From Cytophagaceae bacterium (GTDB taxonomy: Bacteria; Bacteroidota; Bacteroidia; Cytophagales; Cyclobacteriaceae): DNA of 64,000 nt. The stretch is taken from NCBI GenBank assembly GCA_006969745.1, contig CP030886.1, forward strand, positions 1,054,001 to 1,118,000, in the 5' to 3' direction. The notes under the pieces are model-generated. The model was not told where the DNA came from. It did no database searches and saw only the letters and a list, made by a program, of their open reading frames with translations. A program made the translations under genes and the position numbers. Below, piece by piece: positions 51,996-59,330 of this stretch. The first letter of the stretch is position 1. Each line of letters starts with the position of its first letter.

Positions 51996-52003
51996 TACTT
52001 TTA
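51996..52003 (+). promoter_or_regulatory. -7-like box TACTTTTA of the CPA2 gene
   Basis: The TAnnTTTA variant, 6 nt before the ATG at 52010, just after the GNAT stop. A leader of about 2 nt is expected. Confidence 0.35.
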
Positions 52004-52009
52004 CCTACT

Positions 52010-53182
52010 ATGGTATTTGTAAGTGCACTCGCTTCTGAGGTAAATCTGCTTTTGGTTATCAGTCTGCTGATAGTAGTCTTGGGATTAATCCTCAAGCGAT
52101 TTAATCAGCCTTACATAATCGCATACATCCTATCAGGCGTAATTCTTGGCCCACACGGACTTGAGGTTGTTACCGACATAGCATTTGCGCAGCACCTCGG
52201 TGACATTGGACTTATTATCCTCATGTTTTTTATTGGCATGGAGATTTCGTTGCCAGACTTTCTAAAAAGATGGAAAGTAGCATTCTTCGGCACTGGCATG
52301 CAGGTGATTTTCAGTGTAATCTTGATGTCCGTCCTTGGCTATTTTCTTGAGTGGTCATTCAACAGGGTCGTCTTGCTAGGATTTATCATTTCCATAAGCA
52401 GCTCTGCGGTAGTGATAAAACTAATCCAGGATCAAGCGGATCAAAATAGCAAGACCAGTCAAAATGTAATCAGCATTCTTTTAACACAGGACATTCTGAT
52501 CGTACCAATGATTATTTTACTTTCCTTGCTTGGAGGAGAAGTGCTTGATATGGGACAAGTTGCACTTCAAATCACCGGTGGTATTCTGATTATCGCTACT
52601 ATGATCTATCTGATTAAAAAACAAAGGATCAGGTTGCCGTTTGAAAAGGTGCTAAGCCAAGATCACGAACTTCAGATTTTCGCAGGACTTATTGCATGTT
52701 TTGGAATTGCTTTGGTGACATCTTTATTTGAACTTTCTGCTAGTTTGGGTGCTTTGGTTTCAGGCATTCTGATCAATGCGTCCAATTCAAGCAAGTGGCT
52801 ACACGATAGTCTTCATTCATTTCGAGTAATCCTGATATCAATATTTTTTATTTCCGTTGGTATGCTCATTGACCTGATGTTTCTAAAAGAGCATTTGCTT
52901 GCCGTTTCACTTCTGGTGCTCATAGTCTATTTATCCAACCATGGCATCAATGCTATTTCACTTCGTCTCCTCGGAAATACATGGAAAGAGAGTTTGATTG
53001 GAGGTTCATTTCTGGCCCAAATTGGCGAATTCAGCTTTGTCCTGGCCACCATCGGTCTTCAGCAAGGTATCATAACCAACTATGGATATCAGATTACAAT
53101 TATTGTGATTGCAATAACGATATTCATTAGTCCGTTTTGGGTCTTAATCACACAAACTGCCATTGGTGCTTCATCAAAATAA
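52010..53182 (+). CDS. Cation:proton antiporter (CPA2 / KefB type), transmembrane domain only
   Basis: The 390-aa protein has 12-13 helices. 'KRFNQPYIIAYILSGVILGPHGLEVV' and 'DIGLIILMFFIGMEISLPDFLKRWK' are the CPA2 signature. 'ISSSAVVIKLIQDQADQNSKTSQNVISILLTQDILIVPMIILL' holds the acidic ion site (QD in place of the NhaA-type DD). The usual C-terminal RCK/TrkA_N domain is absent. The role is presumably K+ or Na+/H+ exchange. Confidence 0.93.
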   Translation: MVFVSALASEVNLLLVISLLIVVLGLILKRFNQPYIIAYILSGVILGPHGLEVVTDIAFAQHLGDIGLIILMFFIGMEISLPDFLKRWKVAFFGTGMQVIFSVILMSVLGYFLEWSFNRVVLLGFIISISSSAVVIKLIQDQADQNSKTSQNVISILLTQDILIVPMIILLSLLGGEVLDMGQVALQITGGILIIATMIYLIKKQRIRLPFEKVLSQDHELQIFAGLIACFGIALVTSLFELSASLGALVSGILINASNSSKWLHDSLHSFRVILISIFFISVGMLIDLMFLKEHLLAVSLLVLIVYLSNHGINAISLRLLGNTWKESLIGGSFLAQIGEFSFVLATIGLQQGIITNYGYQITIIVIAITIFISPFWVLITQTAIGASSK

Positions 53183-53255
53183 TTTTCCGAATCTGCGCAA
53201 GTTTTTTTTCTGTAGAGCATCCAAATGCTAACCCCCTAAACTTCACTTAAGGATA

Positions 53256-53277
53256 GTTGTACCTCTAGTTTTACAAC
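53256..53277. promoter_or_regulatory. Palindrome around the -7-like box of the ECF operon
   Basis: GTTGTA-N10-TACAAC frames the -7-like TAGTTTTA (53266-53273). The layout fits a repressor site or sigma-specific element controlling the sigma gene itself. Confidence 0.4.
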
Positions 53278-53292
53278 GTCAACTATCAGCTC

Positions 53293-53820
53293 GTGAAGGA
53301 AACAGAATTTAGGGATATCGTAAGTGAAAATCAGGATCGCGTTTATAACACGTGCCTTGGGTTCATGAAAAATGATGAAGAAGCTAAAGACATGGCTCAG
53401 GAAGTCTTCATACATGTGTATCAAAACATTGCCAAGTTTAAGGGCGACGCGAAGCTTAGTACCTGGATTTACAGGATTACCACCAATAAATGCCTGGAAG
53501 AAATACGAAGAAGAGGACGTAAGAAAAGATCAGCTCAGCTATCAGATATTTCTGATGAAGTAGTACAAAATCAGGCGCCGGACTTCTTCCATCCAGGTGT
53601 AGCTATGGAGGACAAAGAACGAGCTGAAATTCTTTTTTCCGCAATCGAAAAGTTGCCGGATCCACAACGCACAGCATTCACTCTGTCCAAAGTCGAGCAA
53701 CTTTCATACGAAGAAATAAGTAAGGTCATGGAAAAGAGTATTAGCTCTGTGGAGTCTTTACTTTTTCGGGCTAAGAAAAATTTGCAGAAATTACTGACTC
53801 ACTATTATGAAGCCGTCTGA
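53293..53820 (+). CDS. ECF sigma factor
   Basis: The 175-aa protein (GTG start; next Met is too late) has region 2 'FRDIVSENQDRVYNTCLGFMKNDEEAKDMAQEVFIHVYQNIAKFKGDAKLSTWIYRITTNKCLEEIRRRGRKKR' and region 4 'LPDPQRTAFTLSKVEQLSYEEISKVMEKSISSVESLLFRAKKNL'. It overlaps the small membrane gene by 14 nt, and that with a Spy-like gene makes a typical envelope-stress operon. It likely activates its own promoter and periplasmic factors. Confidence 0.93.
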   Translation: MKETEFRDIVSENQDRVYNTCLGFMKNDEEAKDMAQEVFIHVYQNIAKFKGDAKLSTWIYRITTNKCLEEIRRRGRKKRSAQLSDISDEVVQNQAPDFFHPGVAMEDKERAEILFSAIEKLPDPQRTAFTLSKVEQLSYEEISKVMEKSISSVESLLFRAKKNLQKLLTHYYEAV

Positions 53821-54088
53821 CATTCAACGAGAAGTAGAACTTACAATGGCCAGCCTTGATCGTTTGAGAAAGGCCGAAGCTCCTTCAGACTTTGCAGATA
53901 TTCTAACTTCGAAAATGATCTTTGCTGAAGATCAGATAAAGTGGGTGAATCGAGCAAAACTAGCTTTAGTAGCGATGGTGGCAATGGCAATTCTAAATGG
54001 AGTTTTAATGTTTAAGAATCATGATAATCAGCGAGAACATATGCTTCACTCCATTGCACAACAGTATCACCTAACTGGAGATCTTTAA
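53807..54088 (+). CDS. Small single-pass membrane protein (candidate anti-sigma)
   Basis: The 93-aa protein has a cytosolic N-terminus of about 45 residues (possibly binding the sigma factor), one helix (LALVAMVAMAILNGVLMF) and a short periplasmic tail with several His (NHDNQREHMLHSIAQQYHLTGDL). No zinc-anti-sigma HxxxCxxC motif is seen. Its helix shares AMxILNGVL with that of the next protein, hinting that they pair in the membrane. It follows the sigma gene in overlap. Confidence 0.75.
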   Translation: MKPSDIQREVELTMASLDRLRKAEAPSDFADILTSKMIFAEDQIKWVNRAKLALVAMVAMAILNGVLMFKNHDNQREHMLHSIAQQYHLTGDL

Positions 54089-54592
54089 ATGAATAAAAAC
54101 ACTGCCCGCCTGATAGTACTAGCTGTAATCGCAATGCTGATCCTAAACGGAGTGCTCATTACCATGCTTTGGACTAATCAGTCTCCTACTCAAAAGCCAC
54201 AGCGTCCACGAATTTCAGAAATAAATGACTTCATCATAAGTGAATTGAAATTTGATGATGAAACTGCTGCAAAATTCCGATTGGTGTCCAATGATCATCA
54301 TGAAAAGCAGGTCGAACTGCAAATGAAGTATCGGGACATAAAAAGAAGACTCAATCGGGCAATGTTTGATCAAGACGAAGAAAAAATTAATGTTCTACTT
54401 AACAACCTGACTGCAATTGTCAAGACCAAAGAGTTGGAACTTTTTCGCTTTTTCAATGAGATAAAAAAGATCACAAATGAAGAGCAGCAAAGAGAGTTTG
54501 GAAGAATATTCAGGGAAGCAACGGGCCCACCCGATTATGAGCGCAACCCAATGGATGGTGAGACTAACCGTCAACCTCCCCCCAGACACTAG
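54089..54592 (+). CDS. Spy/CnrX-like periplasmic stress sensor protein, membrane-anchored
   Basis: The 167-aa protein has an N-terminal helix (LIVLAVIAMLILNGVLITMLW) and a helical periplasmic part: 'ISEINDFIISELKFDDETAAKFRLVSNDHHEKQVELQMKYRDIKRRLNRAMFDQDEEKINVLLNNL'. This is the hooked antiparallel-helix pattern of the heavy-metal sensor/Spy (LTXXQ-related) group. It starts 1 nt after the previous stop and overlaps menC, convergent, by 29 nt. It probably senses envelope or metal stress for the sigma/anti-sigma pair. Confidence 0.82.
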   Translation: MNKNTARLIVLAVIAMLILNGVLITMLWTNQSPTQKPQRPRISEINDFIISELKFDDETAAKFRLVSNDHHEKQVELQMKYRDIKRRLNRAMFDQDEEKINVLLNNLTAIVKTKELELFRFFNEIKKITNEEQQREFGRIFREATGPPDYERNPMDGETNRQPPPRH

Positions 54593-55625
54593 ACTTGGCG
54601 TATTTGAAATACCCCTGATCAATGATAATGGGAGAAGTAATATTATTATTATATAACCCACCGGTGCCAAGTCCGTGATGAATGCCATCGGTAGGATATT
54701 GACTTGTAAATTGCGCAATTGCATTTAAGCCAATGTTAGATTCCAGATAAGAGGTAATCCACCAGTCAATCCCATGGATTTCGGCAAGGTCTATCCATTC
54801 TTTAACTGAAGCAAATCCACCATGAAGGGTTGGTTTCAAAACAAGGTATTGGGGCTTTAGGTCCTGCAACAAATCAACACGATCTCGTGAAGACTGTATC
54901 CCAATCAGTTCTTCATCCAGAGCAATAGGAATTTCACTTCTGTTGCACAACAACTCCATCGCTTCTGGCTGCATAGGCATAATGGGCTGTTCAATGGAGT
55001 GAATATTAAACTTACTAAGCGCTTTTATTTTGGAAAGAACCTCATTCGTTTGAAATGCGCCATTGGCATCAATCCGTATGATCAAATCTTCTGATATCTT
55101 TCTGAGAGACCGGATGATGGACAGCTCTGTATCAAAATTCAGTGCACCTACTTTTAGCTTGATACAACTAAATCCTGCTTCTAGCTTTTCTTTTATTTGC
55201 ATCTTCATGAATGAATCATCACCCATCCAAACCAGTCCATTTATCGGAATTTGAACATTACTAAGATCTTCCCTGAAGATGTGCTTTGACCCACCTTTAT
55301 ATAAATCCAGTAATGCCATTTCTAATCCAAATCGCACACTTGGAATGGAAGGCGGAATCAGTTTGGCTACCATGTCAAAAACTTCCTCCTCGGAATTAGG
55401 CATTTGAATATCCTGAACGGATAACTGAAGTTGAGTTAAAAAATCAGGTATGTCTTCTACAGCCTCGGGGCTTAGTCTGTGTATAGGTGCAACCTCACCT
55501 AAACCACAAGTCCCATTTTCTCCAAATACTCTGAGAAACCATACTTTACGATTATTCATCTCTCCCCTGCTTGTGCGTGCAGAAAATTTAAAATCAAGAA
55601 CATACGGTATAACTTCGAGGCGCAT
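54564..55625 (-). CDS. menC: o-Succinylbenzoate synthase (enolase superfamily, menaquinone pathway)
   Basis: The 353-aa enzyme dehydrates SHCHC to o-succinylbenzoate. Catalytic lysines are in 'CIKLKVGAL' (KxK) and 'YLVLKPTLHGG', and metal ligands in 'RIDANGAF' (Asp), 'IEQPIMP' (Glu) and 'IALDEEL' (Asp). An N-terminal capping domain begins 'LEVIPYVLDFKFSARTSRGEM'. The start at 55625 is adjacent to the divergent queA ATG. It indicates menaquinone as quinone, usual for Bacteroidetes; other men genes are outside. Confidence 0.92.
   Translation of the reverse strand: MRLEVIPYVLDFKFSARTSRGEMNNRKVWFLRVFGENGTCGLGEVAPIHRLSPEAVEDIPDFLTQLQLSVQDIQMPNSEEEVFDMVAKLIPPSIPSVRFGLEMALLDLYKGGSKHIFREDLSNVQIPINGLVWMGDDSFMKMQIKEKLEAGFSCIKLKVGALNFDTELSIIRSLRKISEDLIIRIDANGAFQTNEVLSKIKALSKFNIHSIEQPIMPMQPEAMELLCNRSEIPIALDEELIGIQSSRDRVDLLQDLKPQYLVLKPTLHGGFASVKEWIDLAEIHGIDWWITSYLESNIGLNAIAQFTSQYPTDGIHHGLGTGGLYNNNITSPIIIDQGYFKYAKSSVWGEVDG
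55610..55617 (+). promoter_or_regulatory. -7-like box TAACTTCG of queA, inside menC
   Basis: The TAnnTTcG variant ends 9 nt before the queA ATG and lies within codons 3-6 of the divergent menC gene. Confidence 0.45.
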
Positions 55626-55626
55626 T

Positions 55627-56787
55627 ATGGATTTAAAATTAGACGATTTTCTGTTTGATCTTCCTGAAGGACGGATTGCGAAGCATCCACCCAAGGAAAG
55701 AGCTGATTCAAAATTATTATGCTATCACAAAGGAGACATTACGCATCACGAATTTAAAAATATTGAAGCCTTAATCCCTGATGAGTCGCTGCTAGTTTTC
55801 AATGATACCAAGGTAATCCCTGCGAGAATAATTATGCATAAAGAAAGCGGGGCTCGAATAGAAATATTTCTTCTTGAGCCAGTGCTTCCATCCAAAGTCC
55901 ATGAGGAAGTGATGAACGCTATGGAAAGTTGCTCGTGGAAATGTATGATAGGTAATGCTAAGAAATGGAAGATTGATACTTCCCTGCAAATACCATCTCT
56001 TCATCTTGAAGCAACCCGAACAGGAAATGATGAAGTTGCTTTTCGCTGGAAATCTAAATTGACCTTCTCAGAGCTACTCTCAGAAATTGGCAAAATACCG
56101 CTTCCTCCATATATCGATAGAGAGGTAGAGGAAGCAGATCAAGTTCGCTACCAGACGGTATATTCGAAGATGAAAGGTGCTGTAGCGGCGCCTACCGCCG
56201 GACTTCATTTTACGGAAGAGATAATTGATCGAATTCGTGAGAAAGGCGTTCAAACAGACTATTTGACGCTGCATGTATCTGCTGGTACTTTCCAGCCAAT
56301 AAAGAGTGAAAGTATAGCCGATCACCCCATGCATAATGAACAAATATGGATCAGCAAATCCAACATTCAAAACCTCATTAATGCAAAAAAAGTAATTGCT
56401 GTAGGTACAACTTCTATGCGAACCTTGGAAAGTCTCTATTGGTTTGGAGTAAAGCTTTTAAGCGGACAAACTGAGTTTTTTGTTGAAAAAGGAGATCCAT
56501 ATTCATTTCAAGCGGTAGATCGTTCAGATGCTTTGGAAGCCGTACTCAATCACATGAATAAAATCGGACAAGAAAAAATTGGAGGACAAACCGAAATATT
56601 TATCTATCCTGGCTACAAATTTCAAATATGCTCAGGGTTGGTAACTAACTATCACCTTCCGGGCTCCACGCTTATTTTATTGGTTGCATCATTCATTGGG
56701 AAAGATTGGCGCAGAGTGTATCAAACTGCGTTGCAAAACAATTATAGATTCCTTAGTTACGGTGATAGTTCACTTCTCTTGCCTTAA
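55627..56787 (+). CDS. queA: S-adenosylmethionine:tRNA ribosyltransferase-isomerase
   Basis: The 386-aa enzyme adds the cyclopentene ring precursor of queuosine to preQ1-34 in tRNA. Landmarks are 'FLFDLPEGRIAKHPPKERADSKLL', 'ESLLVFNDTKVIPARI', 'KIPLPPYIDREVEEADQVRYQTVYSKMKGAVAAPTAGLHFTEEI', 'LHVSAGTFQPIKSE' and 'TNYHLPGSTLILLVASF'. The mid-region (about 80-160) diverges from the short family form. It functions with tgt at 6.7 kb. The start ATG is next to the menC start, 1 bp apart. Confidence 0.95.
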   Translation: MDLKLDDFLFDLPEGRIAKHPPKERADSKLLCYHKGDITHHEFKNIEALIPDESLLVFNDTKVIPARIIMHKESGARIEIFLLEPVLPSKVHEEVMNAMESCSWKCMIGNAKKWKIDTSLQIPSLHLEATRTGNDEVAFRWKSKLTFSELLSEIGKIPLPPYIDREVEEADQVRYQTVYSKMKGAVAAPTAGLHFTEEIIDRIREKGVQTDYLTLHVSAGTFQPIKSESIADHPMHNEQIWISKSNIQNLINAKKVIAVGTTSMRTLESLYWFGVKLLSGQTEFFVEKGDPYSFQAVDRSDALEAVLNHMNKIGQEKIGGQTEIFIYPGYKFQICSGLVTNYHLPGSTLILLVASFIGKDWRRVYQTALQNNYRFLSYGDSSLLLP

Positions 56788-57221
56788 GTAGATTTCATTT
56801 TTACACGTTGCTCCATGATGTGATCCAGAGAAAATTTACCACTGCCAGTAATAGCGATAACAATGAGTAACCCAAGTATTATAGCTGCCATAGGCAATTC
56901 CATGTAGTTGTCAGCTGTGAGCATCTGTTTGTAGTTGAATATAACAGCACCAGCAAGTATTGGAATATTCAAGAGACACATCCAACGTGTAATCGCCCCG
57001 CACATCAAAATAATTCCTCCCGCCATGTGAATGAAAATAATCGCATGCGCCAAATGAGCTGCGACAAAAATCCAGCCTACCGACTGAATGTTAGCTGTGA
57101 AACTGTCAAAGTTGCTTGCAAAAACAATTCCCTTGTAAGTGATAAATCCACCCAAAGCAATTCGTAGAAAATCAACCAAAATGGGTGGATGAATCGATTC
57201 GATTTTTTGAACGATACCCAT
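56784..57221 (-). CDS. DoxX family membrane protein
   Basis: The 145-aa protein has four helices: 'VDFLRIALGGFITYKGIVFAS', 'WIFVAAHLAHAIIFIHMAGGIILMCG', 'LLNIPILAGAVIF' and 'LPMAAIILGLLIVIAIT'. This is the DoxX/SURF4-like arrangement. Some members serve in quinone or thiosulfate oxidoreductases or in oxidative-stress complexes, but the role here is unknown. It overlaps queA by 4 nt (convergent). Upstream lies operator copy 3, shared with the divergent 33-aa peptide unit. Confidence 0.88.
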   Translation of the reverse strand: MGIVQKIESIHPPILVDFLRIALGGFITYKGIVFASNFDSFTANIQSVGWIFVAAHLAHAIIFIHMAGGIILMCGAITRWMCLLNIPILAGAVIFNYKQMLTADNYMELPMAAIILGLLIVIAITGSGKFSLDHIMEQRVKMKST

Positions 57222-57323
57222 GATTTTTGGAGTTTGATTATTCTTAATTTACTCAAAATAGCATTTAAATGCAATAATTGGCCGTTGATAGGTGCCCTCA
57301 CCTGATTCATCGAAAGAGGTGCA

Positions 57324-57345
57324 AAATACCCTATTTAGGGTATTG
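57324..57345. promoter_or_regulatory. Operator copy 3: AAATACC-N8-GGTATTG
   Basis: AAATACC CTATTTAG GGTATTG is a near-perfect palindrome (AATACCCTA-TT-TAGGGTATT core, 57325-57344) between the divergent DoxX gene and the 33-aa peptide unit. It has the same arms and spacer length as the copies at 11440 and 28438. Confidence 0.7.
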
Positions 57346-57399
57346 ATTCCGTAGCAAAAAGCCACTTGATTTGTATTACCAACTATCGCAACTACTGCC

Positions 57400-57501
57400 A
57401 TGAGTCAATTAATTAAAAGCCTATCAATCCAACGTATTCATATAGAACTTGCCGGAAAATTTTTCTTGCTGGTTCTTATACTAGCATTGCTGATTGGTTA
57501 A
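57400..57501 (+). CDS. 33-aa single-pass membrane peptide
   Basis: The frame reads MSQLIKSLSIQRIHIELAGK followed by a hydrophobic helix (FFLLVLILALLIG) and stop. It is divergent from doxX, downstream of operator copy 3, and followed 42 bp later by a strong terminator (57544-57568), so it forms a complete short transcription unit. No family is recognised; a regulatory or small-subunit role in the membrane is plausible. An alternative is a small RNA with a chance frame. Confidence 0.55.
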   Translation: MSQLIKSLSIQRIHIELAGKFFLLVLILALLIG

Positions 57502-57543
57502 GAACGCTCTGTGTCACCGCACAACTTACCGTTAAACATTTAG

Positions 57544-57568
57544 AAGCGCCATCCGGCGCTTTTTTTTT
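57544..57568 (+). terminator. Rho-independent terminator after the 33-aa unit
   Basis: The stem AAGCGCC/GGCGCTT (loop ATCC) is followed by eight T. No other plus-strand gene is upstream besides the 33-aa frame. Confidence 0.9.
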
Positions 57569-57592
57569 GATTGACCTACGTTTCGATTTAAC

Positions 57593-57600
57593 TAATTTCG
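57593..57600 (+). promoter_or_regulatory. -7-like box TAATTTCG with TTG 19 nt upstream
   Basis: TTG (57571-57573), N19 and TAATTTCG match the full Bacteroidetes promoter layout. It serves the hydrolase gene at 57618 (17 nt between). Confidence 0.55.
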
Positions 57601-57617
57601 TCTCCAAACGATTGTAA

Positions 57618-58565
57618 ATGTTATTGGTAAAAAGAATATTCACCATCCTCCTCATTTTAATAGTCATTAGTTATGCAGGACTATCCTATCTGCTTTCAAA
57701 TCGAATACTGAACACAAACAGTACAATTCAAAAAACGCTTGATGATATAAAAAACTACTGGGGCACAAGCTATGAAGAAATGATTGCCCTCCTTCCCCCA
57801 CCTGAAGATCTCAGTGTAGTTAGCAAGGATGGAATCAAAATAAGAGGCAAGTACTTCACGGTTTCGGATTCATCTTCATGTTTATTCATTTTCGCACATG
57901 GATGGGCCAGAAGTTGGGAAAATATGCTTAAGTACTACCCAATAGTAGATGACTGTGGTTGCGATATAATTATGTATGATCACAGGGCTCATGGCGAGAG
58001 TGATGGAGAATTTCCGACAGGTGGTATTCGGGAATCTCAAGATTTATTATCCGTTACTGAATGGGCCGCTGATAAAAAGGGGTTCGAATGGAATCAAATA
58101 GCCTGGGTAGGTAGCTCGTGGGGAGCAGGGGCAGCTCTCATTGCCGGTGCGGACGACCGTAATCCAGCGTTCATCCTGGCAGATTCCCCTTATCAAGATT
58201 GGTACAGCGCGATTTTTGAACGAGCGGTTGAAGATTATGGTGCCTGGATCAATGGTATTGCGCCTGCAGTTATGTTTTGGGTAGATCATAGAGCTGACAT
58301 CAATCACAAGGATGCGAGTCCTATGAATGCCGCAAAAAAAATTACTGAACCCGTCTTTATTATTCATTCTAAGGCAGACCCGAAAACCAATTCACAGCAG
58401 TCAGTTAATATCGCTCAATATCTAAATGAATCATCGCAATTTTATCACACAGAATGGGGAAATATCCATGTGATGGATGTTATTTCAAATAAAGCGGAGG
58501 TGAAGGAGCTGCTAAAAGCATTTATTCTTAAGAATGAATTAAACTACTTTGAACAATCTAATTAA
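57618..58565 (+). CDS. Alpha/beta hydrolase, membrane-anchored (peptidase S9/S15-like)
   Basis: The 315-aa protein has one N-terminal helix (about 5-25) anchoring it. The hydrolase domain has 'FIFAHGWARSWENML' (oxyanion), 'MYDHRAHGESDG', the nucleophile elbow GSSWGAG (about residue 172), Asp in 'IIHSKADPKTN' (about 250) and His in 'GNIHVMDV' (about 280). It resembles BD-FAE/YqkD-type hydrolases. The substrate is unknown. It is followed 17 bp later by a hemolysin III gene, probably cotranscribed. Confidence 0.9.
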   Translation: MLLVKRIFTILLILIVISYAGLSYLLSNRILNTNSTIQKTLDDIKNYWGTSYEEMIALLPPPEDLSVVSKDGIKIRGKYFTVSDSSSCLFIFAHGWARSWENMLKYYPIVDDCGCDIIMYDHRAHGESDGEFPTGGIRESQDLLSVTEWAADKKGFEWNQIAWVGSSWGAGAALIAGADDRNPAFILADSPYQDWYSAIFERAVEDYGAWINGIAPAVMFWVDHRADINHKDASPMNAAKKITEPVFIIHSKADPKTNSQQSVNIAQYLNESSQFYHTEWGNIHVMDVISNKAEVKELLKAFILKNELNYFEQSN

Positions 58566-58582
58566 TGCTTGAAGCATAAATC

Positions 58583-59209
58583 ATGTCAGAAGCACACTAC
58601 TCAGCTCCAGAAGAAAGACTCAACGTTCTCACCCATGCTTTTGGAATAATAGCAAGTATTGTTGCCCTGATTGTGATGTTGATAAAGTCCGATTCATTTA
58701 TCGAATCAACGGCAGTACTTGCATTCGGCATTAGCTTGATCATCCTCTATAGTGCTTCTACATTTTATCATGCAGCCAAAGAACCAAAACTAAGGGCCAA
58801 ACTCCGCATCCTAGATCATGCTGCAATTTTCACATTGATTGCAGGCACCTATACCCCAGTATGTTTGATTACACTTGCTGAAAGTGTCGGACCAATTTTA
58901 CTTTATGTGATTTGGAGTGTAGGTATAATTGGAGTATTGCTCAAACTTTTCTTTACAGGAAAATACGATAAACTTTCTACAGCTATGTATATAGCTATGG
59001 GTTGGATTGCTCTATTTGCACTCAAACCAATTCTTGAATCGATGAGTACAGAAGGGCTGCTTTGGTTACTTTCAGGTGGAATTTTTTATACAACGGGAGC
59101 AGTTCTTTATAGCATTAGATCAATTCCTATGAATCATGCTATTTTTCATATCTGTGTGCTTTTAGGCAGTTTTAGCCATTTCATGATGATCTATTATTGG
59201 ATCCTTTGA
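58583..59209 (+). CDS. Hemolysin III / PAQR family membrane protein
   Basis: The 208-aa protein has seven helices. The signature residues are visible: 'EERLNVLTHAFGIIAS' (helix 1 E..N..TH), 'SASTFYHA' (S..YH) and 'LDHAAIFTLIAGTYTPVCL' (LDH..I), with 'NHAIFHICVLLGSFSHFMMIY' (H..FH..V..G...H) at the end. These Ser/Asp/His residues make the metal site of PAQR hydrolases (ceramidase-like). The name hemolysin is historical. The physiological role is unknown. Confidence 0.93.
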   Translation: MSEAHYSAPEERLNVLTHAFGIIASIVALIVMLIKSDSFIESTAVLAFGISLIILYSASTFYHAAKEPKLRAKLRILDHAAIFTLIAGTYTPVCLITLAESVGPILLYVIWSVGIIGVLLKLFFTGKYDKLSTAMYIAMGWIALFALKPILESMSTEGLLWLLSGGIFYTTGAVLYSIRSIPMNHAIFHICVLLGSFSHFMMIYYWIL

Positions 59210-59244
59210 TCATCCTCTTAGGGGCATTTGTCATTGATGATTGT

Positions 59245-59263
59245 CGTTTAAACGAAACGTTTC
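59245..59263. promoter_or_regulatory. Two overlapping palindromes before the propeller kinase gene
   Basis: CGTTTAAACG (59245-59254) and GAAACGTTTC (59254-59263) are perfect 10-bp palindromes sharing one base. They lie about 45 bp upstream of the -7-like box at 59306. Confidence 0.4.
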
Positions 59264-59305
59264 AAATACATGCTAATTATAGTCTTTAAAGCGAGTTTGA
59301 TTTTT

Positions 59306-59313
59306 TAATTTGC
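59306..59313 (+). promoter_or_regulatory. -7-like box TAATTTGC of the propeller kinase gene
   Basis: The TAnnTTGC variant, 17 nt before the ATG at 59331. Confidence 0.4.
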
Positions 59314-59330
59314 TATTCTGATACTGCCAA

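Noticed and set aside
55450..55626. 59-codon N-terminal extension of queA
   Set aside because: It runs antisense through menC and lacks QueA homology; the conserved protein begins at MDLKLDDF.
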